A stretch of DNA of 64,000 nt from Diplonema papillatum (lineage: Eukaryota > Euglenozoa > Diplonemea > Diplonemida > Diplonemidae). Positions 34,972 through 46,110 of this stretch are shown here, in pieces. Under the pieces are notes generated by a model, which was not told the DNA's origin, did no database searches, and was given only the letters and a program-made list of their open reading frames with translations. The number at the start of each line of letters is the position of its first letter. Position 1 is the stretch's first letter. Location: the NCBI GenBank assembly GCA_030068145.1, contig JAPJBO010000093.1:62001-126000 (forward strand), read 5' to 3'. A program made the position numbers and the translations under genes.

Positions 34972-37127
34972 GCTTCCCCGAGGACATCAACGAGGCGATT
35001 CACATCCGAACGAAAAAGCACCTGTCCCCTGCCCGCATCATGGATCACATCATGGTATGTTTTTGTTTGCTTCTGTTCTTTCCCGAAACTTTTGGGTCTG
35101 TCCAGAATGTATAGCCGGCTGCAGAGCAGCCCGCAAACGGGTCTCATTGACCAGCTTTACGGAAGCGGAAGGCGCATTGCCCATATTCCCGACGGGCACG
35201 TAAACCACTCGTGGGCGAACTTCTCTTTGCTCAGCAAGCGAATCCGTCTGGCTGAAATACGTACTTTCGGAACACGCTGCGTTTTCCGACCCGGAAGCAG
35301 CACGAGAAAGGCTCGAAAGTATCGATCCCTCGATGCGGTTGACACGTTCCATTGACAGTCAAACAAACACCCCCGCAGTGCCAGTCGCCGCAGATAGTGG
35401 GGATGGCTCTTTGGGACGTTTCGCTGTGGGACTCTAGCTTGAGCACGCTCTGCCAAAGGAGCGGGAATCACGCACGCGAGTTGGTGTCTGCGTGGCTCGA
35501 TGCGCATGTCGGCGACGACCCGCGATTGAAAGCACTAGCCGTCGCTGTCCCGCGGGATCGTAATCACTGCACGTTCCTCCACGTTGCCGCATCCGCATCG
35601 TGGCACGACGTAGACCGTGCGGATACGGCCGTCACCACACTCGCCATGCTTATCGACGACATCAACATGCAAGATTACTTCGGCCTCACCCCGCTGCACT
35701 ACGCAGCCATGAACACAAGGTGTGGCTTGCTTTTGTGTACTCCCGGATGTATTTGCCTGAGCTCGTGGCATGCCTAGTCAGTCACCAGCTGTTAAACGTG
35801 CGAACCAGGCCCGTCCTGCTGCCGATACCCAGGCTTCATGCAGGAGAAGATCCGCCAGTTTTGAGCGCCCGCCGAAGACGCACGCGCGGAGATCATGCAG
35901 TATCACTCCAAGCCTTGAACTTTGCAGATGGGATACGTCTGCCTCTATTTCGACATCTCTAACTCTCCGCAGCGATGGCGCCATCACGGTTGTAAATGCA
36001 CTGCTGAAGCGTGATGCGAGCCCCGGGATGATCGACAACGCGCTCTGCACGCCCATGCACCATGCTGCGAAGTTAGGCCTCCCCGCCGTGCTGGCCAGGC
36101 TGATTACGAGCCTCGACAAGCATCCTTCGCTCCTGGCCAGTCTGGACTCAATCAACCACTTCGGCGACTCGGTCATTATGTCCGCCTCAACGTATGCACC
36201 ATCTAGTCCCCGGGTGGAAATAGAGCACAAGGCAAGCGTCGTGTGTTGCAGCTTCTGCATGACACAGCATGACTGCAAAACAGTCATTCAAATCAGAATG
36301 ACGCTACTTAATTGTTCTCGCAGGGGCTTCGGCCCCTCTCGAACTTTCAATGCGTGAGCCTGCCGGGGAAAGGCCCGTTCCATTTTTCCTCGGATTGACA
36401 GCACCCTTCCGCTATTTTGTTCGGGGTTCCTCGGCAGGCCCGGCGACAGCAAGCAGCAGCAGGGGCTCTGACAAATAGCGCAGTCGAGTGGACACGCCGG
36501 CTAGACCGTCTGTCAGCAAGCCGAATGAACCCACCTAAAACGTTCCACTGAGAATTGATGCAATCACGTAAACAGGAACCCGCGCTTCAACAGCGAAGAA
36601 GGCTTGCGGGTGTTGTCTTCGCTCCACAAGAAGGGGTTGAGCCTGGACTCTCGCGATACGGATGGCCGCACCGCACTCCACCAGGCAGCTAGGTCCGGAA
36701 ACGGTGCTATTCTTCTTCACTTGCTCTGTTTAGGCGCAAACAGCAGCGTACTGGACGACAACTCCGACAACATTCTGGATGCGGCGATCAGGTATGCTTT
36801 AATGTATGCGGTATCAGGGCAGACAACTCATGGAACAGAAGAAAGCCGACTTCATTGCAACTGGTGACATTCGATCGCAACCCCCTGGCTTGCAAGGGTG
36901 GTGCATTTTCATCACGAGTGTGGGTCGCACGAAGCACTCCCTCCAACAACACAGCTGCGGGAAGTTTGACACCGAAGAAGGCGCACTCGTCATTGCTTCC
37001 CTCACGAAGAAGTCCGGGCTCGTTGTCAGCCAGAGGAACGCCGACAAAAAGCTCTCGACTGCCTCGGCTGCACGAGTTGATTAGGCATGCGCCGTCGACG
37101 AGTTGCGGCCATGCGCACTTCAGCTAG
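34972..37127 (+). CDS. Giant kinase-ankyrin gene, exons 3-8: ankyrin repeats and C-terminus
   Basis: Exons at 34972-35054, 35125-35199 (or to 35337), 35394-35719 (acceptors at 35379 and 35385 also fit), 35973-36191, 36594-36791 and 36839-37127 (or from 36818) join in phase and end at a TAG at 37125. Every junction rebuilds a codon, for example AG+C (Ser) inside an ankyrin repeat. The protein shows ankyrin units: YFGLTPLHYAAMNTS, NALCTPMHHAAKLGLPAVL and DTDGRTALHQAARSGNGAIL. A Ser/Arg-rich tail follows. With exons 1 and 2 the sum is 7,998 nt (2,665 residues) with the short exon 4, or 2,711 residues with the long one. Ankyrin repeats bind protein partners, so kinase targeting is likely. The exact limits of exon 4 are the least certain part. 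Confidence 0.75.
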
Positions 37128-37221
37128 GGGACTTCCAGACGTGTAGAGCTCTAGAGGTCGCTCGGAAGCTTTCAAGGTATCGCCCGCCCACAGAGTAGCC
37201 TGGAAGTGGCTCCCAGGGCTC

Positions 37222-37439
37222 GATCAGCTTTTCGAAAGCGAAAGGTGTCTTTTCACCCTGGTGTGAAATCTTTGCAATGAATGCTGCTGAACGGATTAGC
37301 TTTTCGAAAGCGAAAGGTGCCTTTTCACCCCAGTTTGAAAATCTTTTGCAATGCATGCTGCTGAACGGATCAGCTTTCGAAGGCGAAAGGTGCCTTTTCA
37401 CCCCAGTCTGAAATCTTTGACCGCATGCTCCTGAACGGA
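37222..37439 (+). repeat. 73-bp tandem repeat, three units, just 3' of the kinase gene
   Basis: Units start at 37222, 37294 and 37368 (72-74 bp). Each contains AGCTTTTCGAAAGCGAAAGG, a CTTTTCACCCC block, GAAA.TCTTTGCAATG and CTGCTGAACGG. A decayed relative is visible at about 37558-37600. Confidence 0.9.
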
Positions 37440-38646
37440 ACTCCGGCACGGAATGCCCTCCTGGGTGGCCCGGAGAAGGGCTTCGATCGACTGTCGGCGC
37501 GGCGCCTGAGGCTGGAACGAGCGCGCTCCCAGCCGGCCGCGAGCGAATTCTGATCACGCATCGGAAACCTTTTCACCCTCTGTTCAAAATTCTTTGCGGA
37601 AAAGTTGGCTTGCCGTAGTTAGTGGAAAATACATCATAGCAACTACCCTCATACTACCAGGCCTCACAGCCTCAATGGTCAACCGGAGACCCTAAAACAC
37701 CGACCTCTAAACCACAATAAACGATATAAAACAAAGCTTAAACTACCGAAAAACAAAACTACGCACTTCTTTCCGTCCGCTGCGCTTTGGTTTACCGGCG
37801 CTCCCTGGGAGGGCTTTCGGCCTTGCCGGACGGCACAGGTTAACCGAACGGTGACCCGAAACCTGGGACACCCAAGTTTTACCCGGTTTGGCATTTTGGG
37901 GTTTGCGACTTTTTTGCGTACTTTGCAGAACATCGCGACCCTGGTGCTTGCTTGCGCCTTGGGGCAGTCACGCAGGTGACTGACAACCTGAAACCCCCCT
38001 GGTGTCCCAGGTTTTACCCGGCCTATCATTTACCCGTTCCAGCTTTTAGTCCAGCTCAACATTATTCCAATTACGGGTTTCGAAACGCGGCTCTGTGGAT
38101 AGCGTTCCAGAAGACGCGCCTCGACGTGCAGCAGTGACAGTACCGGGCTGCCTTGAGCCGAGGCTTTCGATATTATACGTGTTCCAGAATTTCGTCAGCT
38201 GCACGATCTGCCGCCAGGAGCGGCTGGTGCCGCAAAGAAAAAAACAACAGAAGAGTGAACCAATAAAAAGAATGAAAAACAACAACGTGGGGAAGGTCCG
38301 GATGGGTAACACGTGGGGTCTTTTCCGCCAACCAACTTATTTCAGAGAGGACTGCCGGTCCGGGATGATGCGATTCCAAGCTACGGCAGAAGAAATGGAT
38401 GGGAAATAATTGCAACGAAGTATGCCAAGGCCCATTCCATAGCTGAAGAGAGGAAGATACGTTCGCCGGGTGCCTGGGCGATGGTCGTCATGGCGATCAG
38501 TCTGTTCAGGTCACTCTGGGACAGACTCTGCTGTGAGGAACTGCCTGTAGGTATGGGGGGGAGAAAATGGGGAGGAATAGAAATACTCGAGGGACTGCCT
38601 TGTGCTCATTTCGAAGGAGGCTAGAGGGGGAGAGAACAATACAACT

Positions 38647-38785
38647 ACAAAGTGGGTCTTTTTTGTTGAACGCTTACGCCCGCCACTAAACCCAGCTTTA
38701 CCTGTGTTTCGTGTGGGCTACAGCACATTTACCTCCTTTGTTCTATCGCAACTGGCAGTCTCCTCAAGCATTTCCTACAAGGCAG
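38647..38785 (+). repeat. Dispersed repeat family R3
   Basis: Inverted relative to 13989-14117. Shared blocks are GGGTCTTTTTTGTTGAACGC, ACCTGTGTTTCGTGTGG, ATTTACCTCCT and CTCCTCAAG.ATTTCCTA. Confidence 0.85.
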
Positions 38786-40249
38786 GTGCTTATACAAAAA
38801 AAAGGTACTGCTCGTTTCGGGTGATGTCGCTCCGTCGTGAATTCTTAGTCCCCTAGCGTGTTCAGAGTGAATTGGGTGGGTGAGGGTCGTGCCAGGGAGT
38901 TCCGAAGTATACTCCAACTCATGAATATATTGTTCCATGTTTTGCAGGTGGCCTAACATGCGAAACATACCTTGTGCCTGCATGAGTCGAGTACCTGCCC
39001 GCGGCAGGAATGATAGAGGGCCTAAATCTTTGTCCAAACCCAAATACCACTATGAAGTTTCTACTGCGCTTCACACCAGCCAAAGCTTTGATGGAAGACA
39101 CGCCAGCAAAGACGTCCTGTGGGTACGGGATTGCAAAGACTTGCTATGTCGCATGTGGTGGGAAAATCAGGCGATCATAAGCGGGCCCATTGGATACAGG
39201 CCGCCGCTTCGCGGTGGATTGTGCTGTTGACGTTCCTTTCCTTCGAATACTCTCGCTTCGTTTTGTTTTTTTTTTCCAAAACTACGCATTTCTTTCCCAT
39301 CTGCCTTTGTATTTATTCTTTCTCTTTCTTTGTTTTCTTTTTTTGTTGAGTGTGCTATGTGAAGAAAGAACGGTGCTTCAAAAAGAGAAAAAAGAAAAGA
39401 AAGAGTGGCTCTGCGGTTTCAGATAACCTCGATCCTACGATCTGTGTTCTGCGGAACAAGAAAGCGTTCGCTGTTATTCCCCTTCGACTGTGTTTTTTCT
39501 CAGTGAAAGACTGCTTGAGAATCGGGGGTTTCGAAAAAGGACCCGTGCGTGTAGACGCATACATAACAGTTTCAACACGTTCTTGCGGGTCCCACCTATG
39601 ATTGGTTGGAAGTGCGGGTTGGTTTCTCGTGGCACCACAGCGAGGAATGGTGCAGGATGGTAAGTACCCTCAAACGAAGCTTGTCCACCCCACTTCAACG
39701 AATACTCTGCTAAACCCCCTGACTACTACCGACAAGTCCTAAATAGAAGGTTTCAACCACCAGCTTCTTCGGGTAAGCAACAGTCTACTGGACACACTCG
39801 AGCACGTCGCACCACCAACCAGGACATATCAGACTTTGGGATCTGTGGCATTTCCAATCTTAAGCTACGCGGAACTTATAAGGAAGGACGTCCCGGTTTG
39901 CGCGGCCGTCGATGATGAACCGTGGTGTTTGTGGGGCGCACCGCTGTTTTCTTCTCCCTTTTGCCACACACAGAAGTAAGGGTGCGTGCATGCCCGTGGG
40001 GCGCAAGCACAAATGGGACGAGCACCTTTTGTCTCCAGCTGGCTCGCTTTCTGTTGCAAGAATCCGGAGCTCCTCTCCGCCGACGAATACAACGAGAAAG
40101 ACCGGCTAGAAACCAAAGTGGGCATCGGAACCTTTTTCCCCGTCTCTACCGTTGACCGGAGAAGAAACGCAGCACCGTCCTCCTTAGATCATCACGAAGA
40201 CCATCCAAAGGCTAGGCGTGTGTATACACGAAGGGAGTCGGGAGGGGAG

Positions 40250-41629
40250 ATGAGGTCGATAGATGCGTTTCGGTGTATTCCGAAGGACCTGTGCGAGAGC
40301 TCGGTCGGCGGCGGCGTGCTGACCCTCGTCGCGGCGGTCGTCGGAGTCGTGCTGCTGGGGTTCGAGGTGCAGACGTATATGACGGTCAGCTCCCGGAGCG
40401 AGCTGGTGATGACGGCCGACGACTCGGAGATGCTGTCCCTGAGCTTCTCGCTCACGTTCCACGACCTCGACTGCGACTACCTGCGTGTAGGCGTGAAGGA
40501 TTCGTTCGGGACCGACCGGCTCAACATCGAGAAGAGTGTGACGAAGACGTCGATCGACCACGAGGGCAACAAAGGGAGGCCGTACAGCGACGAAGAACTC
40601 TTCGTGTTGGACCCGGAGCACCTCTCCGAAGACGAGCAGGCAGTCGCGGATGCCGACTGGGTCAGCAGCAGCGACATGGTTGCCCACGGCAGCATCGAGT
40701 CCGTCGTCAACGCCCACGGCTTCACCTTCGTCCTGTTCTACGCGCGCGCGACGAAGTCGCTGCCGCGGGTCAAGTGCGAGCCGTGCAAGGCGATCCGCCC
40801 CGCGTGGGACGACTTCGAGGAGAAGGCCAACGCGCGGCCCCTGTCGACGGAGATATTCGGCGCAAGCAGCCCGGTCGCCCGGAAACTGACGGTCCGCGCC
40901 CTGCGGATCAACTGCGTCGACTTCCAAGGCGAGTGCGCCAACCAGAAGATCTCGACCCTGCCGACCATCCGCCTGTACCGCCGCGGCCACGAGTGGGACA
41001 GGGAGTTCTACGAGTACAACCTTGCAGACGGGGTGACCGTCGAGGGCCTCGCGTCGTTTCTGAGGAAAAAGATGAGCCTCGTCAACCTGCGCGCCGACAG
41101 GCACAACTTCTTTACGAAGTCGTGCCTGGTCTCGGGCACTCTCGACGTCGCCCGAGTGCCGGGCACGTTGCACTTCGAGGCAGCTCATCCGCCAGGCGTC
41201 AATTTGAACTTCGCTGTGACCAACGTATCGCACACTGTCCACCACTTCGCCTTCGGCCTGACCCCCACCGAATTGGAATCGCTCCCCACCGAGTACATTT
41301 CCTACGCGGCCCCCCTCAACGGCCTCACTTTCATCGCCGAAGAGTTCCACACAGCTCCACACCACTTCATCAACGTCGTATCGACTCGATACCAAAGCCT
41401 CAAAAACCCGACAGGCGTCAAGCTGTATCAGCTGACCCGCCAGAGCAGAATTGCGCGCATGTCTTATTACGACACCCCCTCCGCGCGCTTCAGCTACGAC
41501 CTGGCTCCACTCGAGGTCAACGTTGTCGAAGAGCGAGGAAATACCTGGTACGGCTTCATCACAACCGCATTCGCTGTACTCGGAGGCACCATCACCGTAG
41601 CCTCCATGATCGCAAGCTTCTTGCGATAG
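40250..41629 (+). CDS. ERGIC-type membrane protein with thioredoxin domain (PDI-C-like)
   Basis: An intronless 459-residue protein. The start at 40250 gives the family's usual beginning (RSIDAFRCIPKDLCESSVGG). A membrane helix lies at about 21-43, then the ERGIC N-terminal domain. A thioredoxin domain is inserted at about 140-280 with active site CEPC and the cis-proline region ISTLPTIRLYRRG. Then follow the lumenal ERV/ERGIC C-terminal domain (CLVSGTLDVARVPGTLHFEA, VSHTVHHFAFG) and a final helix near 435-455. ERV41/ERV46 proteins cycle between ER and Golgi as cargo receptors in COPII vesicles. Forms with a thioredoxin insert are known in plants and protists as PDI-C or PDIL5-3/5-4 and probably act on cargo disulfides. 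The frame is open further upstream to 39986, but that part does not resemble the family. Confidence 0.9.
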   Translation: MRSIDAFRCIPKDLCESSVGGGVLTLVAAVVGVVLLGFEVQTYMTVSSRSELVMTADDSEMLSLSFSLTFHDLDCDYLRVGVKDSFGTDRLNIEKSVTKTSIDHEGNKGRPYSDEELFVLDPEHLSEDEQAVADADWVSSSDMVAHGSIESVVNAHGFTFVLFYARATKSLPRVKCEPCKAIRPAWDDFEEKANARPLSTEIFGASSPVARKLTVRALRINCVDFQGECANQKISTLPTIRLYRRGHEWDREFYEYNLADGVTVEGLASFLRKKMSLVNLRADRHNFFTKSCLVSGTLDVARVPGTLHFEAAHPPGVNLNFAVTNVSHTVHHFAFGLTPTELESLPTEYISYAAPLNGLTFIAEEFHTAPHHFINVVSTRYQSLKNPTGVKLYQLTRQSRIARMSYYDTPSARFSYDLAPLEVNVVEERGNTWYGFITTAFAVLGGTITVASMIASFLR

Positions 41630-43026
41630 CCAGCCGTCGCGTCACGGTTGGGCAAAGCACGAACGATGTTTCGACTGAAATTGCATATTTTGCAGTCAGA
41701 CGGGTTCGATTGCTCGGCCAAAATGAAGACGTTTGTATCCTCTACCACGAGCTACCACCAGATTAAGGTTGTGCATACCCTCAGGACCTAGCAGGAGTAC
41801 CAACCACCTGGTGTACCTAGCATAGTGGAACTATGTAGCTTTGCATGCAACTGTGCTGTGGTTGCTCACTCTACACAGAGCTACAGATGACAAGAGGACT
41901 CAGTGCGCTGTCTACACAGCTACACAGTCCTCGTAGCAGAGTACAGCAAATGATACGGTTGGTAATGAGCAGGTATTAGAGTCTCGGTGTAGAGCACTGT
42001 GAGAGGACTGGAAGGCCTGTTCTACTGGAAACCACCACCAGATTTCGATGGCACTGCCAACCTGAACCCACTGTCACTCACTGAGCATATAACACCGAAA
42101 GTCGACTTGAGCAAGCACACAATTTATAGATAGGGTTGCGCCTGCGCACACGATGACACGCACTCCCCGTGAAGGGGATGCTATCTTTCACTGGTCGACC
42201 GTATCTATTGCGCGAATGAGAATGACCGACCCGAAGTTTCAGGTCCGAGGATAGCAGTGCTGAGTCCCTTGAAATGAGGCATCGTTTTTGTTTTTTTTCC
42301 TGTGTGGCTATATTGCAGAAGACGTGCGGCGACGCCTTGGGCTCTTGATCCCCCACTCCATTGCAAGAAGAGAGCAACAGTCTACTTGAGTCCGTATTTC
42401 ACTGGGGGTAGCCGACAGCTGCAAGTGCTCCCCGTTAACCCGCAGCTCCCTTTGTAGCTCATTTCGCTCAATACTTTTCGCTGATTAGATCCCGGGAATT
42501 GTGCTGCTCACCGATGCAGAAACAGGCTGGGATCAACCCCTGTAAGAAAACGGCAAAGCAGAACCCCCGATTCTGTCCCTCGCAGCCGGCAGTGCGGCGG
42601 GGATTTTGTGCGGCGACCCGAAACATTCCGCAGAGATGGTCCTGTTCACAAAGGCACGTGAGCTGGGCTGAGACTCAGCAGTGCCGCAAACCCCAGTACC
42701 CGTGGTTCCTGCAGTCGAGCGTTCGTCGTCAGTACCCAAGCTACCACAAGCTCAAACACGAAACAGTTTGAGGCCGCCCAGCCAGCACTGAGGAATCCTG
42801 CTGGAAGTTCATCTTGCCTCGAGGAGTTCCCTCAATGAATCACAGGTTTAGGCGCTGGCATCGGACTTGCATGAGGCATTATATCGTATCGAACTAATAT
42901 TTTCCCCGACTCAACTGGTAACCCGAGGTTATTAGGAAACACAGCATTTTTGAAACACGCAGTCTAAGAGAGGGGGGCTCGAAGCGGCCAAACGGCGGGA
43001 GGTGGGGTTGGCGATACGCGGGCGAC
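41630..43026. other. Intergenic, nothing recognised
   Basis: I see only short frames. 41780-42060 is rich in short CTACACAG/GTGTAGA-type inverted motifs. The last 100 bp before 43027 are GC-rich and probably the leader of the next gene. Confidence 0.5.
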
Positions 43027-45481
43027 ATGGCCAAGGCGCTAGAGGCTGCGGCGAAGGCCACCGGCGACCGGGCGACGGCCTTCCCGTTTTGGTTGAAGAA
43101 GTACCCGTGGACCCATGACATGCTCGATGCCCCGGGTGAGGTTCCGCGGGAGCTGTTCGCAAGCTACCCGCCCATCATCCGGCGGGTGTTCTCGCGGAAG
43201 CTGGAGCACCCTGATGAGACGCGGCGCATGAACAATCGCCCGTACTTCTTGAAGTACCGAACGCACATCCTCGACCTCAACAGCCTTTCCACCCAGAGCG
43301 TCGGCTTGGTCGGGTACATGAAAACGTTCGAAAACCACCTGGCCAAGCTCGACGACCACATCATCCGACAGGCACACATCGGAAAGTACCGCAGGTATAC
43401 CTCGCAGGCAAACCTAGCTGCTCAAAACCGTCACGGAACCGATCCGAAAACTCCAGCGATGGGTGCTTCGGCATTCGGAGTTGCACTCAAGGTGACACCA
43501 GAACCACGCCTTGTCTATCGTAGCCTTGTCTCCGTCTCTGTTCCGTTCTGACTGTGCGAAAGTCGAATACAAGCACATCCTTGGTGAATGTGACAGCTGG
43601 GCTGTACTTCACTCAGACGTTACCCACTTTACAAGCCAAACTTAGAACCCCAAAAGCCACAAACTTAGAAACCAAAAAAGTAGTGTCGACGAGTCTAGTG
43701 AAAGTGACAAGTCGGCAGTACTTCGCTTCAGACGTTACGCATTTAAGCCATGAACTTGAACACACACCTTCGCAGATTGCAGCAAAACTTGCGACGACTG
43801 CGGATTGTCAATTTCCCCGACTACTGGCGCTTGATGCAAGATTTCACGCTTTGGCATTCAGTGCGATACGCACATCAAGGCTACTTGGATCTCGGCGCTT
43901 TCGTGTACGCGGGTCCTGACACGGGGCTGAAGGTAGCGTCATTTTCTAAAAGGAGCTTTTTAGAAAGCAGTAATCACAAGTACTTCCATGATAGTCTCAG
44001 GCTAAATCTGGCCAGCGCGGCCTCCGGGCGGCAGCTTTGTGCAGACGCGCGTGAAACAGCCAATGAGATTCCTTCTGTTCGTATCTCGGACAGCAGAGGG
44101 AACTTAAACCGTGTTTCTGCCTTGTGATACACCATGTGGTACACTCATAAGGCCTGTTGAGATACGAAGCTTCCGGTGTTCTCACTATTCTCCCTTACTG
44201 CTGCGGCTGGCGCATGTTATTTCATGGAAGGTGGCACGGTGGGTTCCGGAAGGCGGGTGCCACGACAAGCGAAGTATTTCATAAATTGGCGAGGAAGGGG
44301 GGGTTTGTTGGCATCTCGTTCCATACACAGACGCAACACATTGAAGACTACATGGACCCCGACACTTTGTACGGCAGTGAAGAGACAGGTGAGACACGGT
44401 ACGCGGTCACGAAAAGGCTCGGGAAGCTGTGGGCGCCCGGCATGCAAGTATACGTCAAGGACGGCCTGGACGACTTGTGGAAGATGGGCGAGGTGCTGTC
44501 GACAGATCCGGACACTAAAACGTGTGCTGTTGCCCTGGTGGCGGTCGACGATGTCATCCCCCATCAGAGCTGGGAGGACATGAAGCCGTTCGATCTCTAC
44601 GCCACGACCCGTCCTATGTCCGCAGAAAACCCCGTCCGTGGTCAACTCGCAGAAGAGACTTCGCGGGCAACGTATTTCGAAAACCTCAGGCGCACAGACC
44701 CGACACGGTACGAACAGGAATGGTACCAGCACATCTGCAACAAGTATGCTCACCCCTCTGGTACCGCCTTGTGTGTCCGTAGCTTGCAAGGTACGGTACC
44801 GCGGTGCAGATCGGACCGGTGATTTTGTTCACAGTCTGCTTTTGAAAAATAGACCGCGTGTGACGAGAGGTCACCCGAGTCTAAGGCAAGCTTTTTCTTT
44901 GCATCAAGGTCTCCACCTCCGGTACAGAGGAGACTGTCTGATGTGTCCAATCCCAATCAAACGCGCAGATATTACGATGGTAATGCCCCGACGGGATCTT
45001 TCAGAGGGTGGCGACAGCGATTCATGTCGTGGGATCCTCAGACTACGAGCGGTAAGCGGATCCGTTGGGTCAAGGGTCTTTCGAAGTACATGCAGCGTCG
45101 CGTTTATCTCAAGTATGGTTACTTTCTCCAGTTGCACAGCATTTTCGACCGATTCAAAATCATCCACGCTCATCCCCGCCCTCGTACGGCAACTCTTTCG
45201 TTTTCAGAGCTTGCCAGGCATTCTGTCTAAAAGGGATGTGCATACCTTTGGTGGCCTACGGGCTGCTCTACACCAATTCCGGCGCTCGTTGTGCTCGCTA
45301 ATGATGTCCACCTGCCAGCGTTCAGCACGACCTTGAGGCTTCAACTGAGCTATGTTTGGAATTTAACGAAAATGCAAACCCGTACAGCTACCCGGTTCGC
45401 CAGGAGACCTTTACGCAAGGCAGAGACGGGAAGGAGGAGCCGTGGTGGGTGCAGTCCGTCCCTGAAGGCATGGCAAAGTAA
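43027..45481 (+). CDS. Five-exon gene, extended uS15-like (possibly mitochondrial ribosomal) protein
   Basis: Exons 43027-43394, 43776-43932, 44253-44743, 44969-45112 and 45319-45481 join in phase to a 440-residue protein ending at TAA 45479. Each phase-2 junction rebuilds a sensible codon; the first gives GKYRR|LQQNLRRLRIVN. Residues about 70-150 resemble uS15: FLKYRTHILDLNSLSTQS, a helix KTFENHLAKLDDHI, then RRLQQNLRRLRIVNFPDYWR, matching the RRRLLDYL...RY end of the family. Bacterial uS15 is about 89 residues, so this would be a strongly extended, organelle-type version with an unrecognised 290-residue tail (KGGFVGISFHTQTQHIEDYM and others). The stop TAA overlaps a good donor (AA|GTAAGG), so the gene may continue downstream. 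Confidence 0.6.
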
Positions 45482-45497
45482 GGTCGCCACCTTCCGG

Positions 45498-46108
45498 CAG
45501 TATGCCAGTGGCCGGGCCGCGGGGGGCCACGTGCCACCGCCATGCCATCCCCCAGCTTCCGTTTGCGTGGGAAGCGGGCAGGCGACGCAGCCGTCGCCGC
45601 CCACGCGGCAGATTTTTGAACAGTCGGCGTGTGGGTTGCCAACTGCTTGGGCGCTTAGTGGTCAAACGATTCGCATTATCGCATTTGATTTACGCGCCAA
45701 TTATCGCGTTTTCATTCGCATTATCGCACGCTTAAAACCTAGGCAAATACAATACTATGGACTATCGCATATTATCGCATGCCGATTATATGCGATAATT
45801 TTGTGTGCGACAATGCGATCGCGTTTTCATTCGCATTATCGCACGCTTAAAACCTGGGCAAATACAATACTATGGACTATCGCATATTATCGCATGCCGA
45901 TTATATGCGATAATTTTGTGTGCGACAATGCGATAATTAATATCGCATGCGAATCGTTTTACCAGTATGCCTAGGGGGGCCGCGTGCCACCGCCATGCCA
46001 TCCGCCAGCTTCCGTTTGCGTGGGAAGCGGGCAGGCAACGCAGCCGTCGCCGTCCACGGGGCAGATTTTTGAACAGTCGGCGTGTGGGGTTGCAAACTGC
46101 TTGGGCGC
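45498..46108. repeat. Direct duplication (157/146 bp) flanking an AT-rich element
   Basis: 45498-45654 and 45963-46108 are near-identical. Both run from CAGTATGCC through CGTGCCACCGCCATGCCATC and CAGATTTTTGAACAGTCGGC to AACTGCTTGGGCGC. The right copy is directly followed by an acceptor-like AG at 46109-46110. Between the copies lies the AT-rich element M4. Confidence 0.9.
45657..45966. mobile_element. MITE-like AT-rich element M4
   Basis: The ends form an 18-bp imperfect inverted repeat: AGTGGTCAAACGATTCGC at the left and its inverse, GCGAATCGTTTTACCAGT, at the right. The inside is a tandem pair of 115-bp units (45706-45820 and 45821-45935) containing GCATTATCGCACGC and many CGCATTATCGCA/TGCGATAAT inverted motifs. 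There is no coding sequence. It sits between the two halves of the local duplication, probably in or just after the uS15-like gene. Confidence 0.7.
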
Positions 46109-46110
46109 AG

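Larger units (their letters stand above)
37128..40249. other. No supported gene; tandem and dispersed repeats
   Basis: The stretch begins with a 73-bp tandem repeat directly after the kinase-gene stop. It also contains an R3 copy, a sequence at 37665-37730 that matches 21338-21385 (CCTCAATGGTCAACCGGA), and low-complexity T-rich DNA near 39260-39400. Reading frames of 60-116 codons have no recognisable sequence. Confidence 0.5.
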
